Shown one piece after another: positions 42,065 to 49,180 of a stretch of DNA of 64,000 nt. A program made the translations under genes and the position numbers. A model generated the notes under the pieces. It was not told where the DNA came from. It saw nothing but the letters and a program-made list of their open reading frames with translations, and did not search any database. This DNA is from Flavihumibacter rivuli. Its GTDB lineage: Bacteria > Bacteroidota > Bacteroidia > Chitinophagales > Chitinophagaceae. Position 1 is the first letter of the stretch, and the number at the start of each line of letters is the position of its first letter. The stretch is from the NCBI RefSeq assembly GCF_018595685.2, contig NZ_CP092334.1:1082001-1146000 (forward strand), given 5' to 3'.

Positions 42065-42304
42065 ATGGCACAATTTGAACCACCCATTCATTGGAATGAT
42101 TATGAAGATATCGCCTTGAAACTCTATGAAAAGTTCGGCGACGACTTCAACGAAGGCAAGATCTACCGGATCAGGTTCACCGACCTGCTGGAGTGGGTGC
42201 TGGAGCTCCCCGGATTTGTTGGGAAGCGGGAGGAATGTAATGAAGGACACCTGGAAATGATCCAGAGTTCCTGGGTATATGAATGGCGCGATAACCAAAA
42301 ATAA
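42065..42304 (+). CDS. iscX: Fe-S cluster assembly protein IscX
   Basis: The 79-residue acidic protein matches IscX: EPPIHWNDYEDIALKLYEKF, the segment RIRFTDLLEWVLELPGF and SWVYEWRDN at the C-terminus. IscX binds IscS, competes with the frataxin CyaY for it, and modulates iron and sulfur delivery. In many proteobacteria iscX ends the isc operon right after fdx; here the fdx-iscX pair is kept without the rest of the operon. A strong terminator follows. Confidence 0.95.
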   Translation: MAQFEPPIHWNDYEDIALKLYEKFGDDFNEGKIYRIRFTDLLEWVLELPGFVGKREECNEGHLEMIQSSWVYEWRDNQK

Positions 42305-42310
42305 AATGGG

Positions 42311-42340
42311 AAGTGACAGGTTTCTGCCTGTCACTTTTTC
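42311..42340 (+). terminator. Intrinsic terminator after iscX
   Basis: AAGTGACAGG (42311-42320) and CCTGTCACTT (42327-42336) form a perfect 10-bp stem with a T run after it. Confidence 0.93.
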
Positions 42341-42355
42341 TTTTAATATTTGTGC

Positions 42356-42877
42356 ATGTCTTTAATCAATAGCTTCAAGCAGATCACCACTTTTGTGCTG
42401 GATGTTGACGGTGTGCTGACCGACGGCACCATCTGGATCTACGATGATGGCCAGATGGTCCGCAGGATGAACATCAAGGATGGTTATGCCCTGCAACTGG
42501 CCATCAAGAAAGGCTACAGGATCCTGGTGATCTCTGGCGGAACCTCCGAAGCGGTACGCCTGAGATTGAACAAACTGGGCATTACCGATGTGTTCCTGAA
42601 GGTGGAAGACAAGATCGCGGTGCTGGAAGCCTATCGGGAAAAGCATTCCCTGCATTGGATGGAGATGCTGTACATGGGCGATGACATACCTGACTATGGT
42701 GTCATGAAGATGGCAGGCCTGGCCTGTGCCCCGGCTGACGCCGCACCCGAGATCAAACACATCGCCCATTACATCAGCCCCTACAAAGGCGGTGAGGGCT
42801 GTGTGCGGGAGGTCATTGAAAAAGTGATGAAACTCCGTGGCGACTGGAGCATTGACCTTACCGTTTCCAGCAAGTAA
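42356..42877 (+). CDS. kdsC: 3-deoxy-D-manno-octulosonate 8-phosphate phosphatase (KdsC-type HAD)
   Basis: The 173-residue protein starts at ATG 42356; a TTG lies 6 bases upstream. It is a capless HAD enzyme with VLDVDGVLTDG (Asp16, Asp18), VISGGTSEAVRLR (motif II), Lys in KVEDK and YMGDDIPDYGVMKMAG (motif IV). This pattern is the KdsC/YrbI subfamily, which hydrolyses Kdo 8-phosphate to Kdo in LPS synthesis; related members act on other 2-keto-3-deoxy sugar phosphates such as sialic acid 9-phosphate or KDN. It is followed by ubiA after 38 bases. Confidence 0.92.
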   Translation: MSLINSFKQITTFVLDVDGVLTDGTIWIYDDGQMVRRMNIKDGYALQLAIKKGYRILVISGGTSEAVRLRLNKLGITDVFLKVEDKIAVLEAYREKHSLHWMEMLYMGDDIPDYGVMKMAGLACAPADAAPEIKHIAHYISPYKGGEGCVREVIEKVMKLRGDWSIDLTVSSK

Positions 42878-42885
42878 GCAGACCC

Positions 42886-42893
42886 TATATTTG
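42886..42893 (+). promoter_or_regulatory. -7 promoter element upstream of ubiA-like gene
   Basis: TATATTTG fits TAnnTTTG; the predicted start near 42897 leaves about 19 bases before the TTG start codon, so ubiA-maf may be transcribed separately from kdsC. Confidence 0.4.
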
Positions 42894-42915
42894 TTGCCTA
42901 AACAAGACCATTCCC

Positions 42916-43875
42916 TTGAAAGTCATTGCAGCTTTTTTCCGGTTGATCCGGTGGCCCAATATTTTCTTCATTATCCTGACGCAGGTGCTGTTCTATTATT
43001 GCATCCTGGTACCGAGTTTCCTTGGGCCGGTTGCAGAAGGACTGGATACCATTAACCCCAAACTCAGCCCTGAACTATTTGGCTGGCTGGTATTATCATC
43101 TGTATGCATAGCCGCTGCGGGCTATATCATCAACGATTATTTTGACCTGAATATTGACCAGGTGAATAAGCCTGATGCCATTGTAGTGCAAAGGTATATC
43201 CGCCGCCGCTGGGCCATTGTCTGGCACCTGGTATTGTCCCTAACCGGGGTGGTATTGGCCTTCTATATCTCCTGGCGATTGGGCAACCCGGTGATCGGGC
43301 TGGCCAATTTCGCATGTGTATTACTGTTATGGTTCTATTCCACTACGCTGAAAAAACAGTTGCTGATCGGCAATGTGGTCATTTCCCTGCTTACAGCCTG
43401 GGTCATCCTGGTCATCTATTTTGCTGAATTCAGTGTGTTCCGGCTGACTCTTCCCGGCTATACCTCCATCATCAATTCCCTGTTCAAGTTCACCATGATC
43501 TACAGCGGCTTTGCTTTCATCATCTCCCTGATCAGGGAAGTGGTGAAGGACCTGGAGGACAGGGAAGGGGATGCCCGCTATGGATGCCGGACCATGCCCA
43601 TTGTATGGGGACTGCCTGTTACCAAGATGTTTGTGTTTGTTTGGATGATCGTATTGACCACCGCCCTGGTCATCGTACAATTTTATGGCATCCTGAAAGG
43701 CTGGTGGCTGGGAGCCCTCTATAGCATACTGGCTGTGGTCCTTCCAATGGGTGCGGCTTTTATCCAGCTGAAGAATGCCCATACCCCCACTTCCTTCCAC
43801 CGGCTGAGCACCACCATCAAGTGGGTGATGCTGGCAGGAATATTATCCATGGTCTTTTTTAAAATCTATCTCTGA
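42916..43875 (+). CDS. UbiA-family prenyltransferase (geranylgeranylglyceryl-phosphate type)
   Basis: The 319-residue membrane protein has about nine helices and both Asp-rich motifs: NDYFDLNID (residues 73-81) and KDLEDREGDARYG (near 213-225). These bind the magnesium-prenyl diphosphate. Bacteroidota homologues resemble archaeal digeranylgeranylglyceryl phosphate synthase and are usually annotated that way; the acceptor in bacteria is not certain. The best start is TTG 42916, as no ATG precedes the conserved RWPNIFF segment. The stop overlaps the maf start (TGATG), so the two are translationally coupled. Confidence 0.88.
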   Translation: MKVIAAFFRLIRWPNIFFIILTQVLFYYCILVPSFLGPVAEGLDTINPKLSPELFGWLVLSSVCIAAAGYIINDYFDLNIDQVNKPDAIVVQRYIRRRWAIVWHLVLSLTGVVLAFYISWRLGNPVIGLANFACVLLLWFYSTTLKKQLLIGNVVISLLTAWVILVIYFAEFSVFRLTLPGYTSIINSLFKFTMIYSGFAFIISLIREVVKDLEDREGDARYGCRTMPIVWGLPVTKMFVFVWMIVLTTALVIVQFYGILKGWWLGALYSILAVVLPMGAAFIQLKNAHTPTSFHRLSTTIKWVMLAGILSMVFFKIYL

Positions 43876-44438
43876 TGGAAAGAATAGTACTGGCTTCCCA
43901 GTCGCCAAGGCGAAAGCAATTGCTGGAGTGGGCAGAGGTCCCCTTCGATATTATTGTCCAGCCAACCGATGAAAGCTTTCCGCCGTATATGGCCATAGAA
44001 GAAGTACCGGTACATATCGCCCGCCAAAAAGCGATGTTGGTACAGGAAATGTTCAGCCAGGAAAGACTTGTACTGGCGGCAGACACCATTGTGGTACTGG
44101 ACAACCAGGTGATCGGCAAACCCACAGACAGGGAAGACGCTATCAATATCCTCAGCAGGCTTTCCGGCAGGACCCACCGGGTAATAACGGGAGTGGTTAT
44201 GCGAAAAAATGGGATAGAGAAGGCATTTGCCGATATTACGGAGGTAAGCTTCCATTCGCTCACCCATGACCAACTGGTTTATTATGTTGACCACTACCAG
44301 CCCTATGACAAGGCAGGCGCCTATGCCATCCAGGAGTGGATAGGCGTAGTAGGTATACAGTCCATCAGGGGCGACTTCTACAATGTGATGGGCCTTCCGG
44401 TCAGCAAGGTGGTGATGGCCTTGCAGGACTGGCCTTAA
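43875..44438 (+). CDS. maf: Maf-family nucleoside triphosphate pyrophosphatase
   Basis: The 187-residue cytoplasmic protein has the Maf signatures: VLASQSPRRKQLLEWA (residues 5-20), the catalytic Asp70 in LVLAADTIVVLDNQVIGKP, LSGRTHRVITGV and DKAGAYAIQEW. Maf enzymes hydrolyse noncanonical or modified NTPs, such as dTTP, UTP and m7GTP depending on the subgroup, and slow cell division when overexpressed in Bacillus. The start ATG overlaps the upstream stop by one base. The motif DKAGAYAIQ is typical of the dTTP/UTP (YhdE-like) subgroup. Confidence 0.95.
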   Translation: MERIVLASQSPRRKQLLEWAEVPFDIIVQPTDESFPPYMAIEEVPVHIARQKAMLVQEMFSQERLVLAADTIVVLDNQVIGKPTDREDAINILSRLSGRTHRVITGVVMRKNGIEKAFADITEVSFHSLTHDQLVYYVDHYQPYDKAGAYAIQEWIGVVGIQSIRGDFYNVMGLPVSKVVMALQDWP

Positions 44439-44498
44439 ATCAGGGTGTATTTACGGGTTGACTCCGGTGCAGCCTGCATGTAATTTGGTAAAAAGGAC

Positions 44499-45758
44499 AT
44501 GCAGGAAAAATTATTGCAATTCATCTGGCAGGGAAAGTATTTCGAGAGCAGGAACCTAATTACGGAACAGGGGGAGCCCGTCACCATTTTGGACCCGGGC
44601 AGTTTGAACGACCACCAGGGCCCCGATTTCCGTGATGCCAGGTTGGTCATCAACGGTACCCTTTGGGCAGGTAATATAGAACTTCATATCAGGACATCAC
44701 AATGGCACCAGCATCACCATACCCATGATCCAAGGTACAGGAACGTGATACTGCATGTGGTATGGGAGAATGACGACCCGGTACTGAGCCTCGCCATTCC
44801 CACATTGGTGTTGCAACCCCATGTATCCGTCATGTTGCTGGACAGGTATGCCATGCTGATGAAAGAACCGGATGAGGTGTCCTGTAGTAAGCAACTGGAG
44901 GAAGTACCCGGACAGGTATGGCAGGAATGGCTGCAGGACCTGGTAACGGAAAGGCTTAACCGAAAATCCTCCGAACTGCTGGGCATATTGCCGCAAACCC
45001 GTAACAACTGGGAGGAACTTACCTGGTGGTGGCTGGCCAGGCATTTTGGCGGCCCGGTCAATGCTGCGTTTTTTGAGCAGGTAGCAAGGTCTATTCCCTT
45101 TTTATTGATCAGCAAATACCGTAACCAGTTGATCCGGCTGGAGGCCTTATTATTAGGCCAGGCCAACCTGCTGGAAGCCTCCCATGCCGATCCCTATGTG
45201 CAATTACTCCAAAGGGAATACCAGTTCCTGCAGGCCAAGCACCAGTTGAAGCCGGTTCATGGCCAGGCTCAATTCCTGCGTATGCGGCCGGCAGGATTCC
45301 CTACCATCAGGCTTGCCCAACTGGCAGCCTTCCTGCAAACCCGGCAAAATATCCATAGCAGGTTAATCGCAAGCACACAACTAAAGGAACTGGAAGCAAT
45401 GCTCGACATTACCGCCAATGATTTCTGGCATTATCATTACAGGCTGGAAGAACCCACACCTTACCAACCCAAACATATTGGCAGGGACATGATACATCAT
45501 TTGATCATTAACGGTATAGCTCCCCTGGTCTATGCCTATGGAAAGCACCAGCAGCTCCCTGCCATCCGGCAACAGGCACTGAATTGGCTGGCTCGCTTGC
45601 CTGCTGAAGAAAACCAGGTGTGCAGGGAATGGAAAAGGTGGGGGATCGTACCGGCCTCGGCAGCCGAAAGCCAGTCATTATTAGAGCTCAGGAAATTATA
45701 TTGTCATAACAGGAGATGCCTGGAATGCAGGATAGGCAATTACCTGCTGAACAGGTAA
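44499..45758 (+). CDS. DUF2851 protein
   Basis: The 419-residue protein matches the Bacteroidota family DUF2851: FIWQGKYFESRNLITEQGEP, GSLNDHQGPDFRDARLVING, GNIELHIRTSQWHQHHHTHD, RYRNVILHVVWENDDPV and a Cys-rich end (YCHNRRCLECRIGNYLL). The N-terminal part, with His and acidic residues, looks like a PD-(D/E)XK or metal-binding nuclease-type core, but the function is not established. The final CxxxxxCxxC could bind metal. The last codons form one arm of a hairpin. Confidence 0.88.
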   Translation: MQEKLLQFIWQGKYFESRNLITEQGEPVTILDPGSLNDHQGPDFRDARLVINGTLWAGNIELHIRTSQWHQHHHTHDPRYRNVILHVVWENDDPVLSLAIPTLVLQPHVSVMLLDRYAMLMKEPDEVSCSKQLEEVPGQVWQEWLQDLVTERLNRKSSELLGILPQTRNNWEELTWWWLARHFGGPVNAAFFEQVARSIPFLLISKYRNQLIRLEALLLGQANLLEASHADPYVQLLQREYQFLQAKHQLKPVHGQAQFLRMRPAGFPTIRLAQLAAFLQTRQNIHSRLIASTQLKELEAMLDITANDFWHYHYRLEEPTPYQPKHIGRDMIHHLIINGIAPLVYAYGKHQQLPAIRQQALNWLARLPAEENQVCREWKRWGIVPASAAESQSLLELRKLYCHNRRCLECRIGNYLLNR

Positions 45759-45763
45759 TTGCC
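45735..45763. terminator. 12-bp hairpin spanning the stop codon of the DUF2851 gene
   Basis: GGCAATTACCTG (45735-45746) and CAGGTAATTGCC (45752-45763) form a perfect stem with loop CTGAA. The stop codon is inside the right arm. No T run follows, so termination could need Rho or the hairpin may protect the 3' end; it lies between convergent genes. Confidence 0.65.
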
Positions 45764-45770
45764 AAAGGGG

Positions 45771-46175
45771 TTACCATTCGTAAACCAGGTTAAGGTTCAC
45801 CTCAGGTGAAAGGCTTTTAGCGACCGGACAGTTGTTACCCACCCTTTCCAGGATGGTCCTGTCTTTTTCACTTAGGTTTAACGTTTTCGGAAAACGGATG
45901 ATCACATCAATTTTTCCCACCCTTCTGGGGTCCGCCAACATGTGTTTCTGGATATCGATACTTGCCCCGGAAAGGTCAATTTCCATATCCTGTGCCTTAA
46001 TGCCCATTGTAGTAATGGCGCAGGTTCCCATTGCTACACAAAGAAGGTCAGTAGGAGAGAACCTTTCTCCTTTTCCACGGTTATCAGTAGGTGCATCCGT
46101 TTCGATCACGGTGCCGCTCTGGTTATGGGTGGCAGAACAACGAAGCTGCCCTTCATAAACTACAGATGCTGTCAT
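45771..46175 (-). CDS. OsmC/Ohr-family peroxide reductase
   Basis: The 134-residue protein starts at ATG 46175 (MTASVVYEGQLRCS); longer frames would cross the divergent gene. It has the OsmC fold, with the first reactive cysteine in VAMGTCAITTMGI (Cys52, an extra Cys at 46) preceded by FSPTDLLC, and the second in NNCPVAKSL. The Arg in NRGKGERFSP is conserved. OsmC proteins reduce organic hydroperoxides using thiols in the cytoplasm. An 18-base palindrome begins 11 bases upstream of its start codon. Confidence 0.92.
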   Translation of the reverse strand: MTASVVYEGQLRCSATHNQSGTVIETDAPTDNRGKGERFSPTDLLCVAMGTCAITTMGIKAQDMEIDLSGASIDIQKHMLADPRRVGKIDVIIRFPKTLNLSEKDRTILERVGNNCPVAKSLSPEVNLNLVYEW

Positions 46176-46180
46176 GCTAT

Positions 46181-46188
46181 TATTTTTG
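46181..46188 (+). promoter_or_regulatory. -7 promoter element of the secreted protein gene at 46225
   Basis: TATTTTTG matches TAnnTTTG exactly and shares its last three bases with the palindrome at 46186. The predicted start falls inside the palindrome. Confidence 0.5.
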
Positions 46189-46203
46189 CCTAAATTTAGG
46201 CAA
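46186..46203. promoter_or_regulatory. Perfect 18-base palindrome between divergent osmC and a secreted-protein gene
   Basis: TTGCCTAAATTTAGGCAA is its own reverse complement. It overlaps the rightward -7 box and sits just before the osmC start on the other strand, where the sequence also offers TAAATTTA as a near -7 match. Half-sites of the TTTAGGC kind resemble DtxR/MntR-family boxes, but which regulator binds is unknown. Confidence 0.55.
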
Positions 46204-46224
46204 GTGAAAGCTAAAACCGTTATT

Positions 46225-47022
46225 GTGAAAAAAATACTCTTCCTGTCTTTAGGTCTTATCCTTACCCAGCAGATGTTTGCGCAGACTACAAGGAGTTCAA
46301 AGAAAGATAAGAAAGCAGAAAAACAGGAGAAGATCAATGCCCTGATGAAATTGGAAGAAGAAGGGGAAATGATCTTTTCCAAACACAGCATATTTGGCAT
46401 CAAACTCAATACCGATGGTTATGGTATTTCCTGGGAGAAGGGAAAGTTCCTGACGCCTCGCAAGACCAGGATCATCCAGATTGAGTTCAATGAAAAGAAA
46501 CACCCGAAGGAAGACAAGGATGCAGGCAGTGTTGACCTCTTTGGCAACGTAAACCAATTCGTATACGGCAAGGTGAATAATTTCTACCAGTTGAAAGGTG
46601 GCTTCGGCCAGCAATATCTTATAGGTGGAAAAAGTAATAAGAACGGTGTGGCGGTATCAGCCCTCTGGGCAGGAGGCCTCTCCATTGGGCTGGAAAAACC
46701 CTATTTCGTGGATGTGGAAGACAGGGTGACCGGCCAGCAAAGCCGCAAGCAGTTCACGGAAATTGAAGATCCCAACCAGTATATCTACCTGTCAGCATCC
46801 GGATTCACTGTGGGTTGGAGCGAAGTGAAATTCAACCCGGGCGCCCACCTGAAAACCGCGCTGCGCTTCGATTACGGCCGTTTTAATGAATCGGTTGCCG
46901 CTATTGAGGCTGGAGTGAATATCGAATACTACAGCAAGGAGGTATTGCAAATGATCAATAATGATCCCAAGAACCTCTTTTTCAATGCCTACGTTTCCCT
47001 GCTCTTTGGTAAGCGGAAGTGA
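46225..47022 (+). CDS. Secreted protein of unknown function, probable outer-membrane barrel
   Basis: The 265-residue protein probably starts at GTG 46225, which gives a good signal peptide (MKKILFLSLGLILTQQMFAQ); an ATG at 46174 would place the start upstream of the predicted transcription start. After a Lys-rich coiled segment (SSKKDKKAEKQEKINALMKL) come amphipathic strands: FGIKLNTDGYGISWEKGKFL, YGKVNNFYQLKGGFGQQYLI, the segment VAVSALWAGGLSIGLEKPYF and LKTALRFDYGRFNESVAAIE. It ends in AYVSLLFGKRK. This looks like a small outer-membrane beta-barrel conserved in Bacteroidota. No function is known. Confidence 0.75.
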   Translation: MKKILFLSLGLILTQQMFAQTTRSSKKDKKAEKQEKINALMKLEEEGEMIFSKHSIFGIKLNTDGYGISWEKGKFLTPRKTRIIQIEFNEKKHPKEDKDAGSVDLFGNVNQFVYGKVNNFYQLKGGFGQQYLIGGKSNKNGVAVSALWAGGLSIGLEKPYFVDVEDRVTGQQSRKQFTEIEDPNQYIYLSASGFTVGWSEVKFNPGAHLKTALRFDYGRFNESVAAIEAGVNIEYYSKEVLQMINNDPKNLFFNAYVSLLFGKRK

Positions 47023-47032
47023 TGTATTTTTG
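47005..47032 (+). promoter_or_regulatory. Candidate promoter of lipA
   Basis: TTTG (47005-47008) and TATTTTTG (47025-47032) are 16 bases apart, one below the usual range. The boxes overlap the end of the upstream gene and would give a leader of about 98 bases. Confidence 0.4.
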
Positions 47033-47078
47033 CCCATTCCCGGGCCTCCCTTCTACCAACCAACCTGATCCTTGGGCA

Positions 47079-47092
47079 AATGCCCGGGCATT
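47079..47092. promoter_or_regulatory. 14-base palindrome in the lipA upstream region
   Basis: AATGCCCGGGCATT is self-complementary and lies about 40 bases before the lipA start. GGGC-AAAT-GCCC overlaps it and offers an alternative hairpin. It may be a weak terminator of the upstream gene or an operator. Confidence 0.35.
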
Positions 47093-47133
47093 ATTGAAAC
47101 TGACCATTCCTGTCCCGGCCGGAGGTCATTGAA

Positions 47134-48084
47134 ATGAAAAGTATGCAGGAACTACCCGTTGTACCCGCTTTGAACGAAAGCGAATCTAAGATCAAAAAAC
47201 CCTCCTGGCTGCGTGTAAAGCTGCCCACAGGGGAGAACTATAAACATGTCCGCCAGCTGGTGGACAACCATAAGCTCCACACCATCTGCGAAAGCGGCAA
47301 TTGTCCCAATATGGGCGAATGCTGGGGAGCGGGCACCGCCACCTTCATGATCCTGGGCAATACCTGTACCCGGAGTTGCGGTTTCTGTGCCGTGGCTACC
47401 GGAAGGCCTGATCCGGTGGATTGGGATGAGCCGCAAAGGGTAGCGGAAGCCATTTACCTGATGAAGGTGAAGCACGCGGTGATCACCTCTGTTGACCGTG
47501 ATGAATTAAAGGATGGGGGCTCCACCATTTGGTACAATACCATCAAGGCAGTCAAGAACCTCAACCCGGATACAACCCTCGAGACCCTGATCCCCGATTT
47601 CAAGGGCAACAAGGACCAGGTGCAGCGCATCATTGATGCCGCTCCTGAGGTGGTATCCCACAATATTGAAACAGTGGAAAGGCTGACCCGCAAAGTTCGT
47701 ATCCAGGCCAAGTACTGGAGGAGCATGGAAGTGCTGAGGACCCTCAAGGAAGGCGGCATGCGCGTGAAGAGCGGCATCATGCTGGGTTTGGGCGAGACCA
47801 AGGAAGAAGTTATCCAAACCCTTCGCGACCTCCGGGATAATGGCGTGGATGTTGTGACCATTGGCCAGTACCTCCAACCCACCAAAAAGCACCTGCCGGT
47901 TGACCGTTTCGTCCATCCGGATGAATTTGCCGAGTACCGCGAGATCGGTTATGACCTCGGTATTGATTATGTAGAAAGCGGTCCGCTGGTACGTTCCTCC
48001 TACCATAGTGAAAAGCATGTGATCCCCGGTTATGGTAAGGAAAAATGGCTGCAGGAAAAAGCGTTAGCAGCATCAGCAGGTTAA
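47134..48084 (+). CDS. lipA: Lipoyl synthase
   Basis: The 316-residue radical SAM enzyme inserts two sulfurs into octanoyl groups on lipoyl domains. The auxiliary cluster Cys52, Cys57 and Cys63 lie in [14 protein letters not shown]; the radical SAM cluster Cys78, Cys82 and Cys85 are in CTRSCGFC; the conserved C-terminal Arg-Ser-Ser is in [13 protein letters not shown] good Shine-Dalgarno sequence, GGAGG at 47121-47125, 8 bases before ATG 47134, supports this start and is unusual for the window. It ends at a strong terminator. Confidence 0.98.
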   Translation: MKSMQELPVVPALNESESKIKKPSWLRVKLPTGENYKHVRQLVDNHKLHTICESGNCPNMGECWGAGTATFMILGNTCTRSCGFCAVATGRPDPVDWDEPQRVAEAIYLMKVKHAVITSVDRDELKDGGSTIWYNTIKAVKNLNPDTTLETLIPDFKGNKDQVQRIIDAAPEVVSHNIETVERLTRKVRIQAKYWRSMEVLRTLKEGGMRVKSGIMLGLGETKEEVIQTLRDLRDNGVDVVTIGQYLQPTKKHLPVDRFVHPDEFAEYREIGYDLGIDYVESGPLVRSSYHSEKHVIPGYGKEKWLQEKALAASAG

Positions 48085-48094
48085 TCTTAATAGA

Positions 48095-48150
48095 TAATGC
48101 ATAACAAAAAAGGGAGTAATCATGATTACTCCCTTTTTTGCTATGCATTA
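48095..48150. terminator. Bidirectional terminator between lipA and the ROK kinase gene
   Basis: An inner perfect stem of 16 bp (48106-48121 with 48124-48139) carries A and T runs at its ends, so it can work in both directions. Outer arms TAATGCATA (48095-48103) and TATGCATTA (48142-48150) extend the inverted repeat. Confidence 0.95.
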
Positions 48151-48179
48151 AGCAGGCCAGGCTGCTTTGATTTTATCCA

Positions 48180-49169
48180 TTAAAGACTGGCATGGCTTTG
48201 CTTCATTTCCCAAACCAGGGCACTGGCCCCGAGGATGGCAGCATCGGCCTCATGCAGGTCGCTCTTGATCACTTTTACCTTATTCCTGAAAATCGGTAAC
48301 AGGTTTCTTTCCATGTGCTCGATCGTAGGTTCGAAGATCAGTTTTCCTGCCTTGATCAATCCCCCGAAAAGGATGATGGCTTCAGGGGAGGAGAACATCA
48401 CGAAATTAGCCAGGGCCTCACCCAGTATCTGGCCGGTAAAGCGGTAAACCTCCAGGGCGATCTCATCACCTTGCATGGCACAATCGAAGACATGCTTACT
48501 GGTCAATTCATCTTCAGGGTATTTGCGCATCATGCTGGGTTTATCAGGATGATCAGCCAGCATTTCCTTGGCGCTCAACACTACACCCGTTGCAGAAGCA
48601 TAAGCTTCCAATGAACCGTTGAGGTCGGTAGACCAGTGTGGCCTGCCGCCGGGACGGATAATGGTGTGGCCCAATTCACCGGCAAAACCATCATGGCCAT
48701 AGATGAGCTGGCCATTGGCTACAATGCCACTGCCTACACCGGTACCCAGGGTGATCGTAATGAAATCACGCATGCCCTTGGCAGCACCATATTGCATCTC
48801 ACCAACAGCAGCCGCATTGGCATCATTGGTAAGCGCAGTGGGCATATTCATTTTCTTCGAAACCATTTCTGCCAGGGGCACAACACCTTCCCAACGCAGG
48901 TTAGGGGCGTATTCTATGGTCCCCGTGTAATAATTACCGTTAGGGGCACCTATGCCAATACCCTTGATCAGGTCGTGTCCACCTACTTTTTCCACCATCA
49001 GGTTCAACCGGACACAAAGGGCATTTACAAATTCCTCAGCAGTCTCGTATTCAGGTGTTGACAACTGCTCATACTGCAACACCTCACCACGGCGGTTAAC
49101 AATGCCACACTTGGTATTGGTACCGCCAATATCTACTCCAATTGCGTATTCTAAAGGTATAGTCGTCAT
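48180..49169 (-). CDS. ROK-family sugar kinase, probable glucokinase
   Basis: The 329-residue protein has an actin-like ATPase fold with GVDIGGTNTKCGIVN (phosphate 1), the catalytic Asp of LTNDANAAAVGE, phosphate 2 ITLGTGVGSGIV and GFAGELGHTII with the zinc-ligand His. The CxCGxxGC zinc motif that follows in most ROK proteins is absent: the sequence is PHWSTDLNGSLEAYAS. It would phosphorylate glucose or a related hexose in the cytoplasm. It is 11 bases after a sugar permease gene and is surely co-transcribed with it. Confidence 0.92.
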   Translation of the reverse strand: MTTIPLEYAIGVDIGGTNTKCGIVNRRGEVLQYEQLSTPEYETAEEFVNALCVRLNLMVEKVGGHDLIKGIGIGAPNGNYYTGTIEYAPNLRWEGVVPLAEMVSKKMNMPTALTNDANAAAVGEMQYGAAKGMRDFITITLGTGVGSGIVANGQLIYGHDGFAGELGHTIIRPGGRPHWSTDLNGSLEAYASATGVVLSAKEMLADHPDKPSMMRKYPEDELTSKHVFDCAMQGDEIALEVYRFTGQILGEALANFVMFSSPEAIILFGGLIKAGKLIFEPTIEHMERNLLPIFRNKVKVIKSDLHEADAAILGASALVWEMKQSHASL

Positions 49170-49180
49170 GTCTGTAATGA

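Noticed and set aside
46176..46409. 78-codon N-terminal extension of the OsmC protein
   Set aside because: It crosses the divergent gene's promoter and signal peptide; the OsmC fold starts at ATG 46175.
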